A DNA stretch of 64,000 bases. Origin: Streptomyces flavofungini (lineage in GTDB: Bacteria > Actinomycetota > Actinomycetes > Streptomycetales > Streptomycetaceae). Below, in pieces: positions 50,167 to 58,753 of the stretch (position 1 is its first letter; every line of letters starts with the position of its first letter). The stretch spans positions 1 to 64,000 of the forward strand of contig NZ_BMVR01000009.1 of NCBI RefSeq assembly GCF_014650815.1, written 5' to 3'. The notes below the pieces were generated by a model that had not been told where the DNA came from, ran no database searches, and saw only the letters and a program-made list of their open reading frames with translations. A program made the translations under genes and the position numbers.

Positions 50167-50283
50167 GAACGAATTCAACACCATGCGCCCCCTCCGCCGC
50201 CCTGGCGACTTTCTGTTTCCACCGCCCGGCGGGGGCGGACGCGGGGTGGGGCCGGGACCGGCCGCTGAATAGAATCCGCTGTC

Positions 50284-50676
50284 ATGTCGAACCCTGACGA
50301 GCTGCTCGCCAACATCTCCGCCATGGTCGAGTCGGAGCAGAGCAATCAGATGTCGCTCACCGTGGTCGTCGCCGGCGCCGTGCTCACCGGCCGCCTCGCC
50401 CCCGAAAGCGTGTGGCGGCAGCGGGTCTCCGAGGTCCTGAAGGACTCCGACCAGCTGGGCCCGTTCTCCGACGTCTTCGCCGGTCACAGCATGCCTGTCC
50501 GGTCCGCACCGGACCCGGACGACGGCGGCGGCACGGCGCCCACGCATCTCCACTTCCACCTCGCCCGGATCCTGCAGGGCAGCGTGGGGATCCCCGAGAC
50601 CGGGGGCATGTACCGGGTCGCGATCAAGGACGTCAGCGCCTGGACCGTGGGTGACTTCAGCTACTCCGACCAGTGA
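50284..50676 (+). CDS. GvpU-like small protein (tentative)
   Basis: A 130-residue protein. The pattern MSLTVVVAGAVLTGRLAPESVWRQRVSEVL, then PTHLHFHLARILQGSVGIPETGGMYRVAIKDVSAWTVGDFS, resembles gas-vesicle accessory protein GvpU, which has a similar beta-strand plan. No other gvp genes occur in the window, so if the family is right the protein must have another role here. A strong hairpin follows. Confidence 0.6.
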   Translation: MSNPDELLANISAMVESEQSNQMSLTVVVAGAVLTGRLAPESVWRQRVSEVLKDSDQLGPFSDVFAGHSMPVRSAPDPDDGGGTAPTHLHFHLARILQGSVGIPETGGMYRVAIKDVSAWTVGDFSYSDQ

Positions 50677-50685
50677 GCACACATG

Positions 50686-50727
50686 CGTGAAGGGCCCCGC
50701 CGACCTGAGTCGGCGGGGCCCTTCACG
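50686..50727. terminator. Strong bidirectional terminator
   Basis: Perfect 19-bp inverted repeat CGTGAAGGGCCCCGCCGAC (50686-50704) / 50709-50727, loop CTGA, between convergent genes ending at 50676 and 50752. Confidence 0.9.
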
Positions 50728-50751
50728 GCTTTCGGACCTGTGTGCGGCGCC

Positions 50752-51081
50752 TTACGGCTCCAGCGTGGTGGGGCCGGGGAGGGGGCCGCCGAGCAGCGCC
50801 GAGGCGTTCTCGACCGGGGCGAGGGCCTGCTGGGGGGCGGGCTCCTGGGCGCTGCGGCAGGTGAAGCCGAGCCGGGTCATGGCCCGGGTGACCTCGCCGC
50901 TGGTGAAGTCGCGGCGGTCCTGGCGGGTGATGACGGCGCCCACCTGCTTGGCGGGGTAGTTGCGGCGGCCGATGATCACGTACTCGCCGCCGGTGACCGG
51001 CTCGGGATCTACGTCCTTCATCGTGGCCAGCACTTCGCTCTTGGAGAGGTCGAACGGGAACCTGGCGATGACGCAGCGCAT
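50752..51081 (-). CDS. SCO5918-family protein
   Basis: A 109-residue protein starting MRCVIARFPFDLSKSEVLATMKD. It is basic and contains GGEYVIIGRRNYPAKQVGAVITRQDRRDFTSGEVTRAMTRLGF. In S. coelicolor a protein of this type is encoded beside a DEAD-box helicase and a cold-shock protein, exactly the order here. Probably part of the cold-response/RNA-remodelling cluster; molecular role unknown. Confidence 0.85.
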   Translation of the reverse strand: MRCVIARFPFDLSKSEVLATMKDVDPEPVTGGEYVIIGRRNYPAKQVGAVITRQDRRDFTSGEVTRAMTRLGFTCRSAQEPAPQQALAPVENASALLGGPLPGPTTLEP

Positions 51082-51218
51082 GATGCCTCACAGACGGGGA
51101 GAGAAGGGGCTGAGCGGGGCTACGGTCTTGGCGGGCTGAGCGGGGCCACGGGGCTGTGGCGCTACGGGGCCCGGGAAGTCCGGGTGGGGCCCCGGGGCTA
51201 CGGGGCCCTGAGGAGACT

Positions 51219-52712
51219 CTAGGACCTCGGGGTGGCGGACCGGTTCCGTCCGCCGCGACCGCGACGTCCCCGGGGCGAGGACGATGCGCTGCGGCGGGGC
51301 CGCTCCGGGGCCGGGGCGCGGATGACGACCGGCACCCCGGACGGCGCCTGGGCTCCGGTGATACGGCTCAACTCCGCCTCTCCCGAGCGTACTTCAGTGG
51401 TCTGCGCGGTGACGCCCGCGGACGCCATCAGACGGCTCATCGCCCGCCGCTGGTTGGGGGTCACCAGGGTGACGACGCTGCCGGACTCCCCGGCGCGGGC
51501 CGTGCGGCCGCCGCGGTGCAGGTAGTCCTTGGGGTCGGTGGGCGGGTCCACGTTCACGACCAGGTCGAGCTGGTCGACGTGGATGCCGCGGGCGGCGACG
51601 TTGGTGGCGACGAGCACCGACACATGCCCGTCCTTGAACTGGGCGAGGGTCCGGGTGCGCTGCGGCTGGGACTTTCCGCCGTGCAGCGCCGCGGCCCGCA
51701 CACCGCTGCTGAGCAGGTGCTTCGTCAGCTGGTCCACCGCGTGCTTGGTGTCCAGGAACATGATCACCCGGCCGTCGCGGGCCGCGATCTCGGTGGTCGC
51801 CTGGTGCTTGTCGGCGGCGCGCACGTGCAGCACGTGGTGCTCCATCGTGGTCACCGCGCCCGCGGACGGGTCGACGGAGTGGACCACCGGGTCGTTCAGG
51901 TAGCGCCGGACGAGCAGGTCGACGTTGCGGTCCAGGGTGGCGGAGAACAGCATCCGCTGCCCGTCCGGCCGCACCTGGTCGAGCAGCGCCGTGACCTGCG
52001 GCATGAAGCCCATGTCGGCCATCTGGTCGGCCTCGTCGAGGACGGTGATGGCGACCTGGTCCAGGCGGCAGTCGCCCCGGTCGATGAGGTCCTTGAGCCG
52101 TCCCGGGGTCGCGACGACGACCTCGGAGCCGCCGCGCAGCGCGCCGGCCTGGCGGCCGATCGACATCCCGCCGACGACGGTGGCGAGGCGCAGCCGCAGC
52201 GAGCGGGCGTAAGGGGTGAGCGCGTCGGTGACCTGCTGGGCGAGCTCACGCGTGGGGACGAGGACGAGTCCGAGCGGCTGCTTGGGCTCGGCACGACGGC
52301 CCGCCGTACGGGCGAGCAGGGCCAGGCCGAACGCGAGCGTCTTGCCGGAGCCGGTGCGGCCGCGGCCGAGGGCGTCGCGGCCCGCGAGGGTGTTCGGCAG
52401 GGTCGCGGCCTGGATCGGGAACGGCACGGCGACGCCTTCCCGGCCGAGCGCGGTGAGGAGTTCCGCGGGCATGTCGAGGTCGGCGAACGCCTCGGCGGCG
52501 GGCAGCGCGGGGGTGATCGTCTTCGGCGGGGCGAACTCACCCTGCAGGGAGGGGCGTTGACGGCTGTAGCCGTTTCCGCGGGAGGGGCCGCCGGAACGGC
52601 CCGCGGAGCCGGAGCCGGAGTAATTGGGGCGACTGGAGCCGGTGCGGCCGGGGCGGCCGGAACCCCCGGTTCGGGTACGGGTGTAGCGGTCGTTTTCGCG
52701 CGTGCGGTTCAT
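51219..52712 (-). CDS. DEAD-box RNA helicase
   Basis: A 497-residue protein; AAGGA precedes ATG 52712. An Arg/Gly/Ser-rich N-terminus (residues 1-55) leads to the helicase core: FPIQAATLP (Q-motif), GRTGSGKT, PTRELAQQ, TPGRLKDL, VLDEADQMADMGF, LFSATLD, VATNVAARGIH, HRGGRTARAG. The C-terminus is again Arg/Ser-rich, an RNA-binding tail. Unwinds structured RNA, probably at low temperature given the neighbouring cold-shock gene. Confidence 0.95.
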   Translation of the reverse strand: MNRTRENDRYTRTRTGGSGRPGRTGSSRPNYSGSGSAGRSGGPSRGNGYSRQRPSLQGEFAPPKTITPALPAAEAFADLDMPAELLTALGREGVAVPFPIQAATLPNTLAGRDALGRGRTGSGKTLAFGLALLARTAGRRAEPKQPLGLVLVPTRELAQQVTDALTPYARSLRLRLATVVGGMSIGRQAGALRGGSEVVVATPGRLKDLIDRGDCRLDQVAITVLDEADQMADMGFMPQVTALLDQVRPDGQRMLFSATLDRNVDLLVRRYLNDPVVHSVDPSAGAVTTMEHHVLHVRAADKHQATTEIAARDGRVIMFLDTKHAVDQLTKHLLSSGVRAAALHGGKSQPQRTRTLAQFKDGHVSVLVATNVAARGIHVDQLDLVVNVDPPTDPKDYLHRGGRTARAGESGSVVTLVTPNQRRAMSRLMASAGVTAQTTEVRSGEAELSRITGAQAPSGVPVVIRAPAPERPRRSASSSPRGRRGRGGRNRSATPRS

Positions 52713-52976
52713 GCGGGGCCTTCCTTGATGTGGCACGTAACGGCAGGTATCAAGGAATTCCCGCAGCACATGGGCGGCGCAGAGAATCGCAAGAACTAGC
52801 CAAGAACGGCGGGATATTTCCCGCGGAATTCGCCGCAGGTGTTGATGCCTACGGCGATGTCAACGGTGCTGTCGACGTCTTCGTCGAATGCGGCGGACGC
52901 GGCAGTCGCGTCAGCGGTACTGAGGGTCCGGTGCCTGGTGTCCGGTGTCTGACGTCCGGTGCCCGGAAACGCAGCG
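52713..52976 (-). promoter_or_regulatory. Long leader upstream of DEAD-box helicase gene
   Basis: 264 bp between the terminator of the cold-shock gene and the helicase start hold no credible gene. The region contains AT-richer patches (GGGATATTTCCCGCGGAATT near 52811-52830) and, at its far end, three GTCCGGTG repeats (52925-52965). A long 5' leader is typical of cold-induced helicase genes; a structured control element is possible but not demonstrated. Confidence 0.45.
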
Positions 52977-53012
52977 AGCTGGGGCCCGCACCCCAAGGTG
53001 CGGGCCCCAGCT
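52977..53012 (-). terminator. Terminator of cold-shock gene
   Basis: Perfect 16-bp inverted repeat AGCTGGGGCCCGCACC (52977-52992) / 52997-53012, loop CCAA, 22 bp after the stop of the cold-shock gene. Confidence 0.88.
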
Positions 53013-53034
53013 GCGAAGTGCGTGTAACCGCTGC

Positions 53035-53238
53035 TTAGGCGGGAACGATGTTCTCCGCCGTCGGGCCCTTCTGGCCCTGCGCGATGTCGAACGTCACCTT
53101 CTGGCCCTCAAGCAGCTCGCGGAAGCCCTGGGTGGCGATGTTCGAGTAGTGGGCGAAGACGTCGGGGCCGCCGCCGTCCTGCTCGATGAAGCCGAAGCCC
53201 TTTTCCGCGTTGAACCACTTCACGGTACCAGCAGCCAT
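53035..53238 (-). CDS. Cold-shock protein (CspA family)
   Basis: A 67-residue single CSD: GTVKWFNAEKGFGFIEQDGG contains both RNA-binding motifs (KGFGFI, and VFAHYS further on). AGGAG 7 nt before ATG. These OB-fold proteins melt RNA structure and act as RNA chaperones. One residue longer or shorter forms are common; length is normal. Sits upstream of the helicase gene but is separated from it by a terminator. Confidence 0.97.
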   Translation of the reverse strand: MAAGTVKWFNAEKGFGFIEQDGGGPDVFAHYSNIATQGFRELLEGQKVTFDIAQGQKGPTAENIVPA

Positions 53239-53569
53239 TTTATTTCTCCTTCGGGGCGGTGCTCGGAGTCCACCCTGTGCGGACTCCGTGTCGCCGTGAT
53301 GATTGCCCCGCCGGAAAAAATGAACCGGAGATACCACAGCGCTGTACCGGCATCCTTCATCAGGAGCCGGTGTGGGCGCTTGCAAGTTTTCGGGAACCAC
53401 AACTGCAACTGAGATCGACAGTAGCACGGCAGGATCGGCAGAGGGCGGAAAAGGAATTTGCTCCGGCTGTCGGGTAAGGAACCTTCATCGTGCCCCACCG
53501 CTATTCCTCATGTCGTCACGACAGATATTGTCCCGCCGGGGTCGCAGGAGCTCGGTCGGCGGGGGCGGC
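53239..53569 (-). promoter_or_regulatory. Leader/promoter region of cold-shock gene, no gene seen
   Basis: 331 bp between the TerB-type gene and the cold-shock start. Composition is unusually AT-rich near 53380-53460 and immediately before the start (ATTTTATTTCTCC on the plus strand), as expected for a promoter and long cold-shock 5' leader. No conserved open frame. Confidence 0.5.
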
Positions 53570-54127
53570 TCAGAGGCCGAACTCCTGCGGGGACAGGCCG
53601 AGTGCGGTGCACGCCTCGCGCAGGACCTGCTCCTCGGCCGGGGCGACGTACCCGTCCGCGCCCGCCACGACGAAGCCGGTCTGCACGACGGCCCGCGCCT
53701 CCGTCGGCTTCTTCGCCGCCTTGGCGATCTCCTGCAGGACCTCCGTCTTGCCCTGCTGGAAATTGAACGCGAGCTGGTCCACGTGCTTGTTGAACCGCTG
53801 CAGCAACTGGTCCGACGGGAAGTTCTTCAGCACGTCGTTCTGCAGGATCAGCGACTCCACGTGCTGCCGCTCGGCCGGGTCGACCTGGCCGTCGGCGGCC
53901 GCGACCAGGGCGCACATGGCCATGCTCGCGTCCCGGTACGAACCGCTCTTCAGCTCCGTCTTGAGGGACGTGAGCTGCGTCTTGAGCGTGCTGATGAGCT
54001 GCGCCTTCGAACTGCCGGAGGACCCGCCCGGCCGCCCGTGCCCGCTGCCGTGCCCGCTCGAACCGCGCGAACCCTGCGCCTGCTGCAGACCCTTGGCCTG
54101 CTCCTTGAGCTTGTCCCACATAGCCAT
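53570..54127 (-). CDS. TerB-like (tellurite resistance/DjlA-type) protein
   Basis: A 185-residue protein; ATG 54127 has GAGGT 7 nt upstream. A Gly/Ser/His-rich linker follows the first 20 residues. The TerB helical domain spans about 55-180: YRDASMAMCALVAAADGQVDPAERQHVESLIL and VAGADGYVAPAEEQVLREACTALGL, each with the acidic ADGxVxPAE metal-binding loop. Function is linked to phage/tellurite stress elsewhere; unknown here. Confidence 0.9.
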   Translation of the reverse strand: MAMWDKLKEQAKGLQQAQGSRGSSGHGSGHGRPGGSSGSSKAQLISTLKTQLTSLKTELKSGSYRDASMAMCALVAAADGQVDPAERQHVESLILQNDVLKNFPSDQLLQRFNKHVDQLAFNFQQGKTEVLQEIAKAAKKPTEARAVVQTGFVVAGADGYVAPAEEQVLREACTALGLSPQEFGL

Positions 54128-54360
54128 CCGTGCCACCTCAGCTTCTGCCATGTAACCGCTCGTGCGCGCGCGTTCCGCGCGTCCTTCTGCCAACGCCCCC
54201 ACGTTCCCCGAAGTTCCAGACTCCGTACAGTGCGGGACAGGACTCGGTACAGCTCAGGAAAAACACCTGACAGGGCGGACTCAGGAGTCGTACCATCCGT
54301 CGCGATGACGACTCACTCTGTTGACAGATGGGGGGTCCCGGCCGCGCAAGGTGAGTGCTG

Positions 54361-55968
54361 ATGCTCACCGAGACCGCGAACGGGCACACCCGACGTTCCT
54401 TCCAGCGCCCTTCCTGGCGCCCTTCCTTCTGGCCGCGCGTACGCGAGTTCGCCGTGCCGCCCGCCATGATCGAGACCGCGACCGCCCGCCGCCGCGCCGG
54501 GGACTGGGCCGGTGCGTGCGCCGCCGCGGGCGTCGACGTGGACCTCAACCCGCGTGCCCTGACGGCCACCCACGGCCGCGAACTCGCCGCCCGCGTCCTT
54601 GACGACCTCCGCCACCTCGCCCCCGACCTGCTCCGCTGGCACCTGCCGAGGATCGCCCCCGACGGGCTGCTGCGGCCGGGACTCACGGTCGCGCTCGCCC
54701 GGTACGACACGGGGGCGCGGGACGGCGCACCGCACGCGGTGCGGTTGGTGGCCCGGACGCCGCCCGCGTGGGCCGACGCGGGGCAGCGGATCAGCCTCGC
54801 ACTGTGGGACGGGTCGCGGCCGGGGGCCGGTGCGTTCGGCCACCGGGACCCGCATCCGCACCCCAGCCGACGGTTCCGGTTCGATCTGCACCGGCACTTG
54901 TGGGACGTGCGGAGGGCGGACGAGCTGCGCGTACGTTCCGGGGCCGATCGGCCGCGCGTCGACGGCGCCCCGGACGAGGGCGCGCCCGCCGAGGGCCTGC
55001 TCGCCCGGGGCTCGCTCGCGGCGGACCCGGACCTGCTGCGGGCGGTGCCGCGCGGGCTGCCCTGTGCCGTCGACCGCTGGGCCGCGGAGGCGGAGATCCT
55101 GCTGCGGGCCGAGGGGCGGACCGACGGGCTGTTCGCCGTACGGTTCGGGGCTCGGCGGCGGCTCGTGCTGCGGCTGGCCGGGGCGGGGGCCGTGGTGGTC
55201 GAGGGCGTCGCGGGTGTCGAGCGGGCCGATGGCCGGGCCGGGCGGCGGGCCGACGGCCGGGTCGATGGCCGGGCCGGGGGCGATGCCGGGGGCCGTGCTG
55301 TGGACGCCGCCGCGCTGCCCGTCCTGCCCGACGCGGCCACCTGGGTGCTGCCCGACCTCGGACTGCTCCGCACCGGTGCGTACGACGTGGACCGGCTGCA
55401 CCCGCTCGTCGCCGCGGCCCTCGTACCGGACCGCCCGCCGGCCACCGTCCCGCCCCGCACCCCCGACCGCGCGGGCGAGCCACGCGTAGTGGAGTGCCGG
55501 GGAGCCCGGCACCGGATCGGCTTCGTCGACGGCGCCCTCGCCCCGCTCGACCACGACCCGGCCGAGGTCCGCCGCGAGGAACTCCTCGTCGCCCTGGGCG
55601 GCCCCCCGCTCCCGTGCCTGCGCGCCATCGACGAGGCCCACCGCCGCCCGGACTGCCTCACCGGCGTCCGCGAACGCCTGGACCACGGCGACACCGCCGG
55701 TGCGCTGGCCGTCGTCGAAGGTCTGCTCGGCCCCGACGCGGTGCTGCGCGACGGCCCGCTGCGGGACGAGCTGGCGGTGGCGGCGGAGCGACGGATCACG
55801 TACGGGCTGTTCCGGGCGGGGCTGCTGTGGGCCGGGGCGAGGCCCGTGCCCGGGGCGGGACCGAGTGGCCGGGGCGGGGGGCGTTCCGGGGGCACCCGTC
55901 CCCGTCCCCGTCCCCGTACCCGAGGCCGGAACAGCCGCGCGCACACGCGCCACAGCACCGCGTACTGA
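54361..55968 (+). CDS. Uncharacterised protein, first gene of MoxR/VWA unit
   Basis: A 535-residue protein; ATG 54361 has AAGGTGA 6 nt upstream. No family I recognise. Features: an early block AVPPAMIETATARRRAGDWAG, a Leu/Arg/His stretch (LAPDLLRWHLPRIAPDGLL), a Gly/Arg/Asp low-complexity insert near residues 290-320, VVECRGARHRIGFVDGALAPLDHD and an Arg/Pro/Gly-rich tail. It precedes the MoxR gene by 94 bp on the same strand, the position of substrate or adaptor proteins in MoxR-VWA operons. Opposite-strand frames in this region have shadow composition. Confidence 0.8.
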   Translation: MLTETANGHTRRSFQRPSWRPSFWPRVREFAVPPAMIETATARRRAGDWAGACAAAGVDVDLNPRALTATHGRELAARVLDDLRHLAPDLLRWHLPRIAPDGLLRPGLTVALARYDTGARDGAPHAVRLVARTPPAWADAGQRISLALWDGSRPGAGAFGHRDPHPHPSRRFRFDLHRHLWDVRRADELRVRSGADRPRVDGAPDEGAPAEGLLARGSLAADPDLLRAVPRGLPCAVDRWAAEAEILLRAEGRTDGLFAVRFGARRRLVLRLAGAGAVVVEGVAGVERADGRAGRRADGRVDGRAGGDAGGRAVDAAALPVLPDAATWVLPDLGLLRTGAYDVDRLHPLVAAALVPDRPPATVPPRTPDRAGEPRVVECRGARHRIGFVDGALAPLDHDPAEVRREELLVALGGPPLPCLRAIDEAHRRPDCLTGVRERLDHGDTAGALAVVEGLLGPDAVLRDGPLRDELAVAAERRITYGLFRAGLLWAGARPVPGAGPSGRGGGRSGGTRPRPRPRTRGRNSRAHTRHSTAY

Positions 55969-56062
55969 CCAGGGCCCCGCCCGCCTCCTCCCGCCCGAAC
56001 CGCCGCCCGCCCCCTTGCCGTTGGCCCGACCCGGGCCTCTCACGACCCAAAGGTGACCACAT

Positions 56063-57361
56063 ATGCCCACATGTACCCCGTCCACGTCGCCCGCCCAGCC
56101 CGCCCCTGCCACCTCGCCCACCCCGCCCACCGACCCCGCCACCCCCCAACTCGCCATCGCCACCCACCTCCTCACCCTCCTCCGCGACACCACCACCGAA
56201 CCCCGCCCCGACACCCAACTGGAGGCCCTGACCCTGGCGGTGGCCGCCGACCTGCCCGTCCTCCTCTGGGGCGAGCCGGGCATCGGCAAGACCGCGGCCC
56301 TGACCCAACTCGCCGAGTCCCTGGACCTCCCGCTCACCACGGTGATCGCCAGCGTGCACGAGCCGTCCGACTTCTCGGGGCTGCCCGTCGTCGGGGACGA
56401 CCCGGCGGAGCAGGGCGTGCCGATGGCCCCGCCGGACTGGGCCGTACGACTGGTACGGGCGGGCCGGGGCCTGCTGTTCCTCGACGAGTTGTCCACCGCG
56501 CCCCCGGCCGTGCAGGCCGCGCTGCTCCGCCTGGTCCTGGAGCGCCGGATCGGCACGCTGCGACTCCCGCCGGGCGTACGGATCGTGGCCGCCGCGAACC
56601 CCCGCTCCTCGGCGGCCGACGGCTGGGAGCTGAGCCCGCCCCTGGCCAACCGGTTCGTGCATCTGCAGTGGACCCACGACCACGAGGTCGTCGTCCGCGG
56701 CCTCGGCGGGACCTGGCCCCGGGCGACGCTGCCCCGGCTCGACCCCGAGAAGCTGCCGGAGGCCGTGGAGTTCGCCCGGCGCGCGGTGTGCGAACTGCTG
56801 ACGGCGCGCCCCGCCCTCGTACACCGCCTGCCCAGCGGCGAGACGCGCCGGGGCGGGGCCTGGCCGTCGCCGCGGAGCTGGGAGATGACCCTGCGCCTGA
56901 TCGCGTTCGCGACCGCGGCGGGCTCGGCACGGGAGGTCCTTTCCCTGCTGGCCAGGGGCACGGTGGGGGACGGCCCCGGCCTCGAACTCCTCGCCGGGAT
57001 CGACCGGATGGACCTCCCGGACCCCGAACTCCTCCTCGCCGACCCGACGACCGCCGACCTGCCCGAACGCGGCGACCTCCGCCAGGCCGCCCTCGACGGC
57101 GTGGTGGCCGCCGTCCGCAACCGCCCGGACCGGTCCCGCTGGGACGCGGCCTGGGCGCTGCTGGTCCGGGCGATGGAGACGGGCGCCCCGGACCTCGTCG
57201 TCGTACCCGCGACCACCCTGGCGTCGCTGCGACAGGAGGACTGGGACGTACCGGAGTCGGTCGAACGCCTGGCGGGAGCGGTGCGGTTGTCGCAGCGCGC
57301 GGACCGGGAGGGGACGCGGACGAAGGCGGCGGCGAAGGCGACGGCGGGTGCGGCACGATGA
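56063..57361 (+). CDS. MoxR-type AAA+ ATPase
   Basis: A 432-residue protein; AAGGTGA precedes the ATG. A Pro/Thr-rich N-terminus of about 30 residues, then the AAA+ core: Walker A GEPGIGKT (residues 70-77), LLFLDELSTAPPAVQAAL (Walker B), AAANPRSSAADGWELSPPLANRF (sensor/arginine finger). MoxR ATPases remodel proteins with VWA-domain partners. The TGA overlaps the ATG of the VWA gene (57358-57361), so equal synthesis is likely. Confidence 0.92.
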   Translation: MPTCTPSTSPAQPAPATSPTPPTDPATPQLAIATHLLTLLRDTTTEPRPDTQLEALTLAVAADLPVLLWGEPGIGKTAALTQLAESLDLPLTTVIASVHEPSDFSGLPVVGDDPAEQGVPMAPPDWAVRLVRAGRGLLFLDELSTAPPAVQAALLRLVLERRIGTLRLPPGVRIVAAANPRSSAADGWELSPPLANRFVHLQWTHDHEVVVRGLGGTWPRATLPRLDPEKLPEAVEFARRAVCELLTARPALVHRLPSGETRRGGAWPSPRSWEMTLRLIAFATAAGSAREVLSLLARGTVGDGPGLELLAGIDRMDLPDPELLLADPTTADLPERGDLRQAALDGVVAAVRNRPDRSRWDAAWALLVRAMETGAPDLVVVPATTLASLRQEDWDVPESVERLAGAVRLSQRADREGTRTKAAAKATAGAAR

Positions 57362-58647
57362 CGGCGACCCCACCGAACCCGCCCAGCGCACCGCACACCC
57401 CCCTCACTCTCACCCTCCCCCTTCCCCTGGACCGGGACAAACTCTTCGCCGCCCGACTGCACGCGGCACGGGTGCGGCCGTACCTGGCCACGGCGCTGTT
57501 CGCGCTGCACACCGTCGAGTCGAGGGACGTACCGACGATGGCGGTGGACCGGTACTGGCGGTGCTACGTCTCGCCGGGCTTCGTGGCCCGGACGTCGGTG
57601 GCGGAGCTCGCCGGGGTGTGGGTGCACGAGGTGTCGCACCTGCTGCGGGACCACCACGGGCGCGGCGACCGGGTCGCGCGGGAGCGGGGCCTGACGGGCG
57701 CGGGGGACAGGCTGCGGATGAACATCGCGGCGGACTGCGAGATCAACGACGACGTGTACGGGGACGGGCTCGTGCGCCCCGAAGGGGCGGTGCGGCCCGA
57801 GACGTTGGACCTGCCGCCGGGGGAGCTGATGGAGGACTACCTCCGCCAGTTCCGGCTCGGGCCGCGTACGCAGGAACTGGCCTGGCTGGACTGCGGCAGC
57901 GGCGCCGACGGCCGCGAACGGGACTGGGACCTGGGCCCGGACGGCGCCCACGGGCTCAGCGCCCAGCAGCGGGACGCGGTCCGCTTCCGGGTGGCGCAGG
58001 GGCTCAACGGCCGCCCGGGGAAGGCGCCGAAGGGCTGGCAGCGGTGGGCGGAGGAGGTGTTCCATCCGCCGCAGCCGTGGCGGCGGTTGCTGGGGGCGGC
58101 GGTGCGGTCGGCCGCCTCGGGGCCCGGCGTGGGGGAGGACTACTCGTACGGGCGGCCCGCGCGGCGGTCGGCCGGGGTGCCCGGGGTGGTGCTGCCCAGC
58201 CTGCGGCGCCGGCCGCCCCGGGTCGCGGTGATCGTCGACACGTCGGGTTCGGTCAGCGACGCCGAGCTGGGCAGCGCGCTGCTGGAAGTCGCCGCGATCG
58301 CCCGCGCCGTGGGCGGCCGCCGCGACCTGGTCTCCGTACTGCCCTGCGACGCGTCGGCCCGCATCGTGCACCCCCTGTGCACGGGCGAGGGCATCCCGCT
58401 GATCGGCGGCGGGGGCACGGATCTGCGCACGGGCTTCGCGCGGGCCCTGCGCGCCCAGCCGCGGCCGGACGTCGTCGTGGCGCTCACCGACGGCCAGACC
58501 CCGTGGCCGCGTACGCAGCCGCCGTGCCGGACGGTGGTGGGCCTGTTCCCCCGCCACCGCCGGGACAGGTCGACGCGGGTCGAGAACGACCCCGACTACG
58601 TACCGGACGGGCCGCCGGAGTGGGCTCGGGTGGTGGAGATCGGATAG
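57358..58647 (+). CDS. DUF2201-type protein: HExxH metallopeptidase-like domain plus VWA-like domain
   Basis: A 429-residue protein. N-terminal domain: HEVSHLLRDHH at residues 90-100 (HExxH with two further His) and DCEIND at 127-132, a plausible third zinc ligand. C-terminal VWA-like domain: DTSGS at 294-298 (MIDAS), GGGGTDL and VALTDGQTPW. This matches the DUF2201 architecture. With MoxR it should form an ATP-driven chaperone-protease-like pair. The frame continues upstream as a MoxR shadow; the ATGA overlap fixes the start. Confidence 0.92.
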   Translation: MTATPPNPPSAPHTPLTLTLPLPLDRDKLFAARLHAARVRPYLATALFALHTVESRDVPTMAVDRYWRCYVSPGFVARTSVAELAGVWVHEVSHLLRDHHGRGDRVARERGLTGAGDRLRMNIAADCEINDDVYGDGLVRPEGAVRPETLDLPPGELMEDYLRQFRLGPRTQELAWLDCGSGADGRERDWDLGPDGAHGLSAQQRDAVRFRVAQGLNGRPGKAPKGWQRWAEEVFHPPQPWRRLLGAAVRSAASGPGVGEDYSYGRPARRSAGVPGVVLPSLRRRPPRVAVIVDTSGSVSDAELGSALLEVAAIARAVGGRRDLVSVLPCDASARIVHPLCTGEGIPLIGGGGTDLRTGFARALRAQPRPDVVVALTDGQTPWPRTQPPCRTVVGLFPRHRRDRSTRVENDPDYVPDGPPEWARVVEIG

Positions 58648-58753
58648 CGGTCGGCCGGAATACCTCTCGTATTTCCTCGGCAACCGCTCAGCCATCCCTC
58701 AACAACCCGTAATTCTCCCCTCCTCCGGCGCTCACCCGCCCCTGATTCGCGCC

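Noticed and set aside
52796..52996. 66-codon minus-strand frame before the helicase gene
   Set aside because: It would run through the cold-shock terminator hairpin and shows no conserved pattern.
54313..58695. Minus-strand open frame of 1460 codons
   Set aside because: Opposite to the MoxR/VWA genes, which carry Walker, HExxH and MIDAS motifs in frame. The minus frame is Arg/Gly/Pro-rich without motifs.
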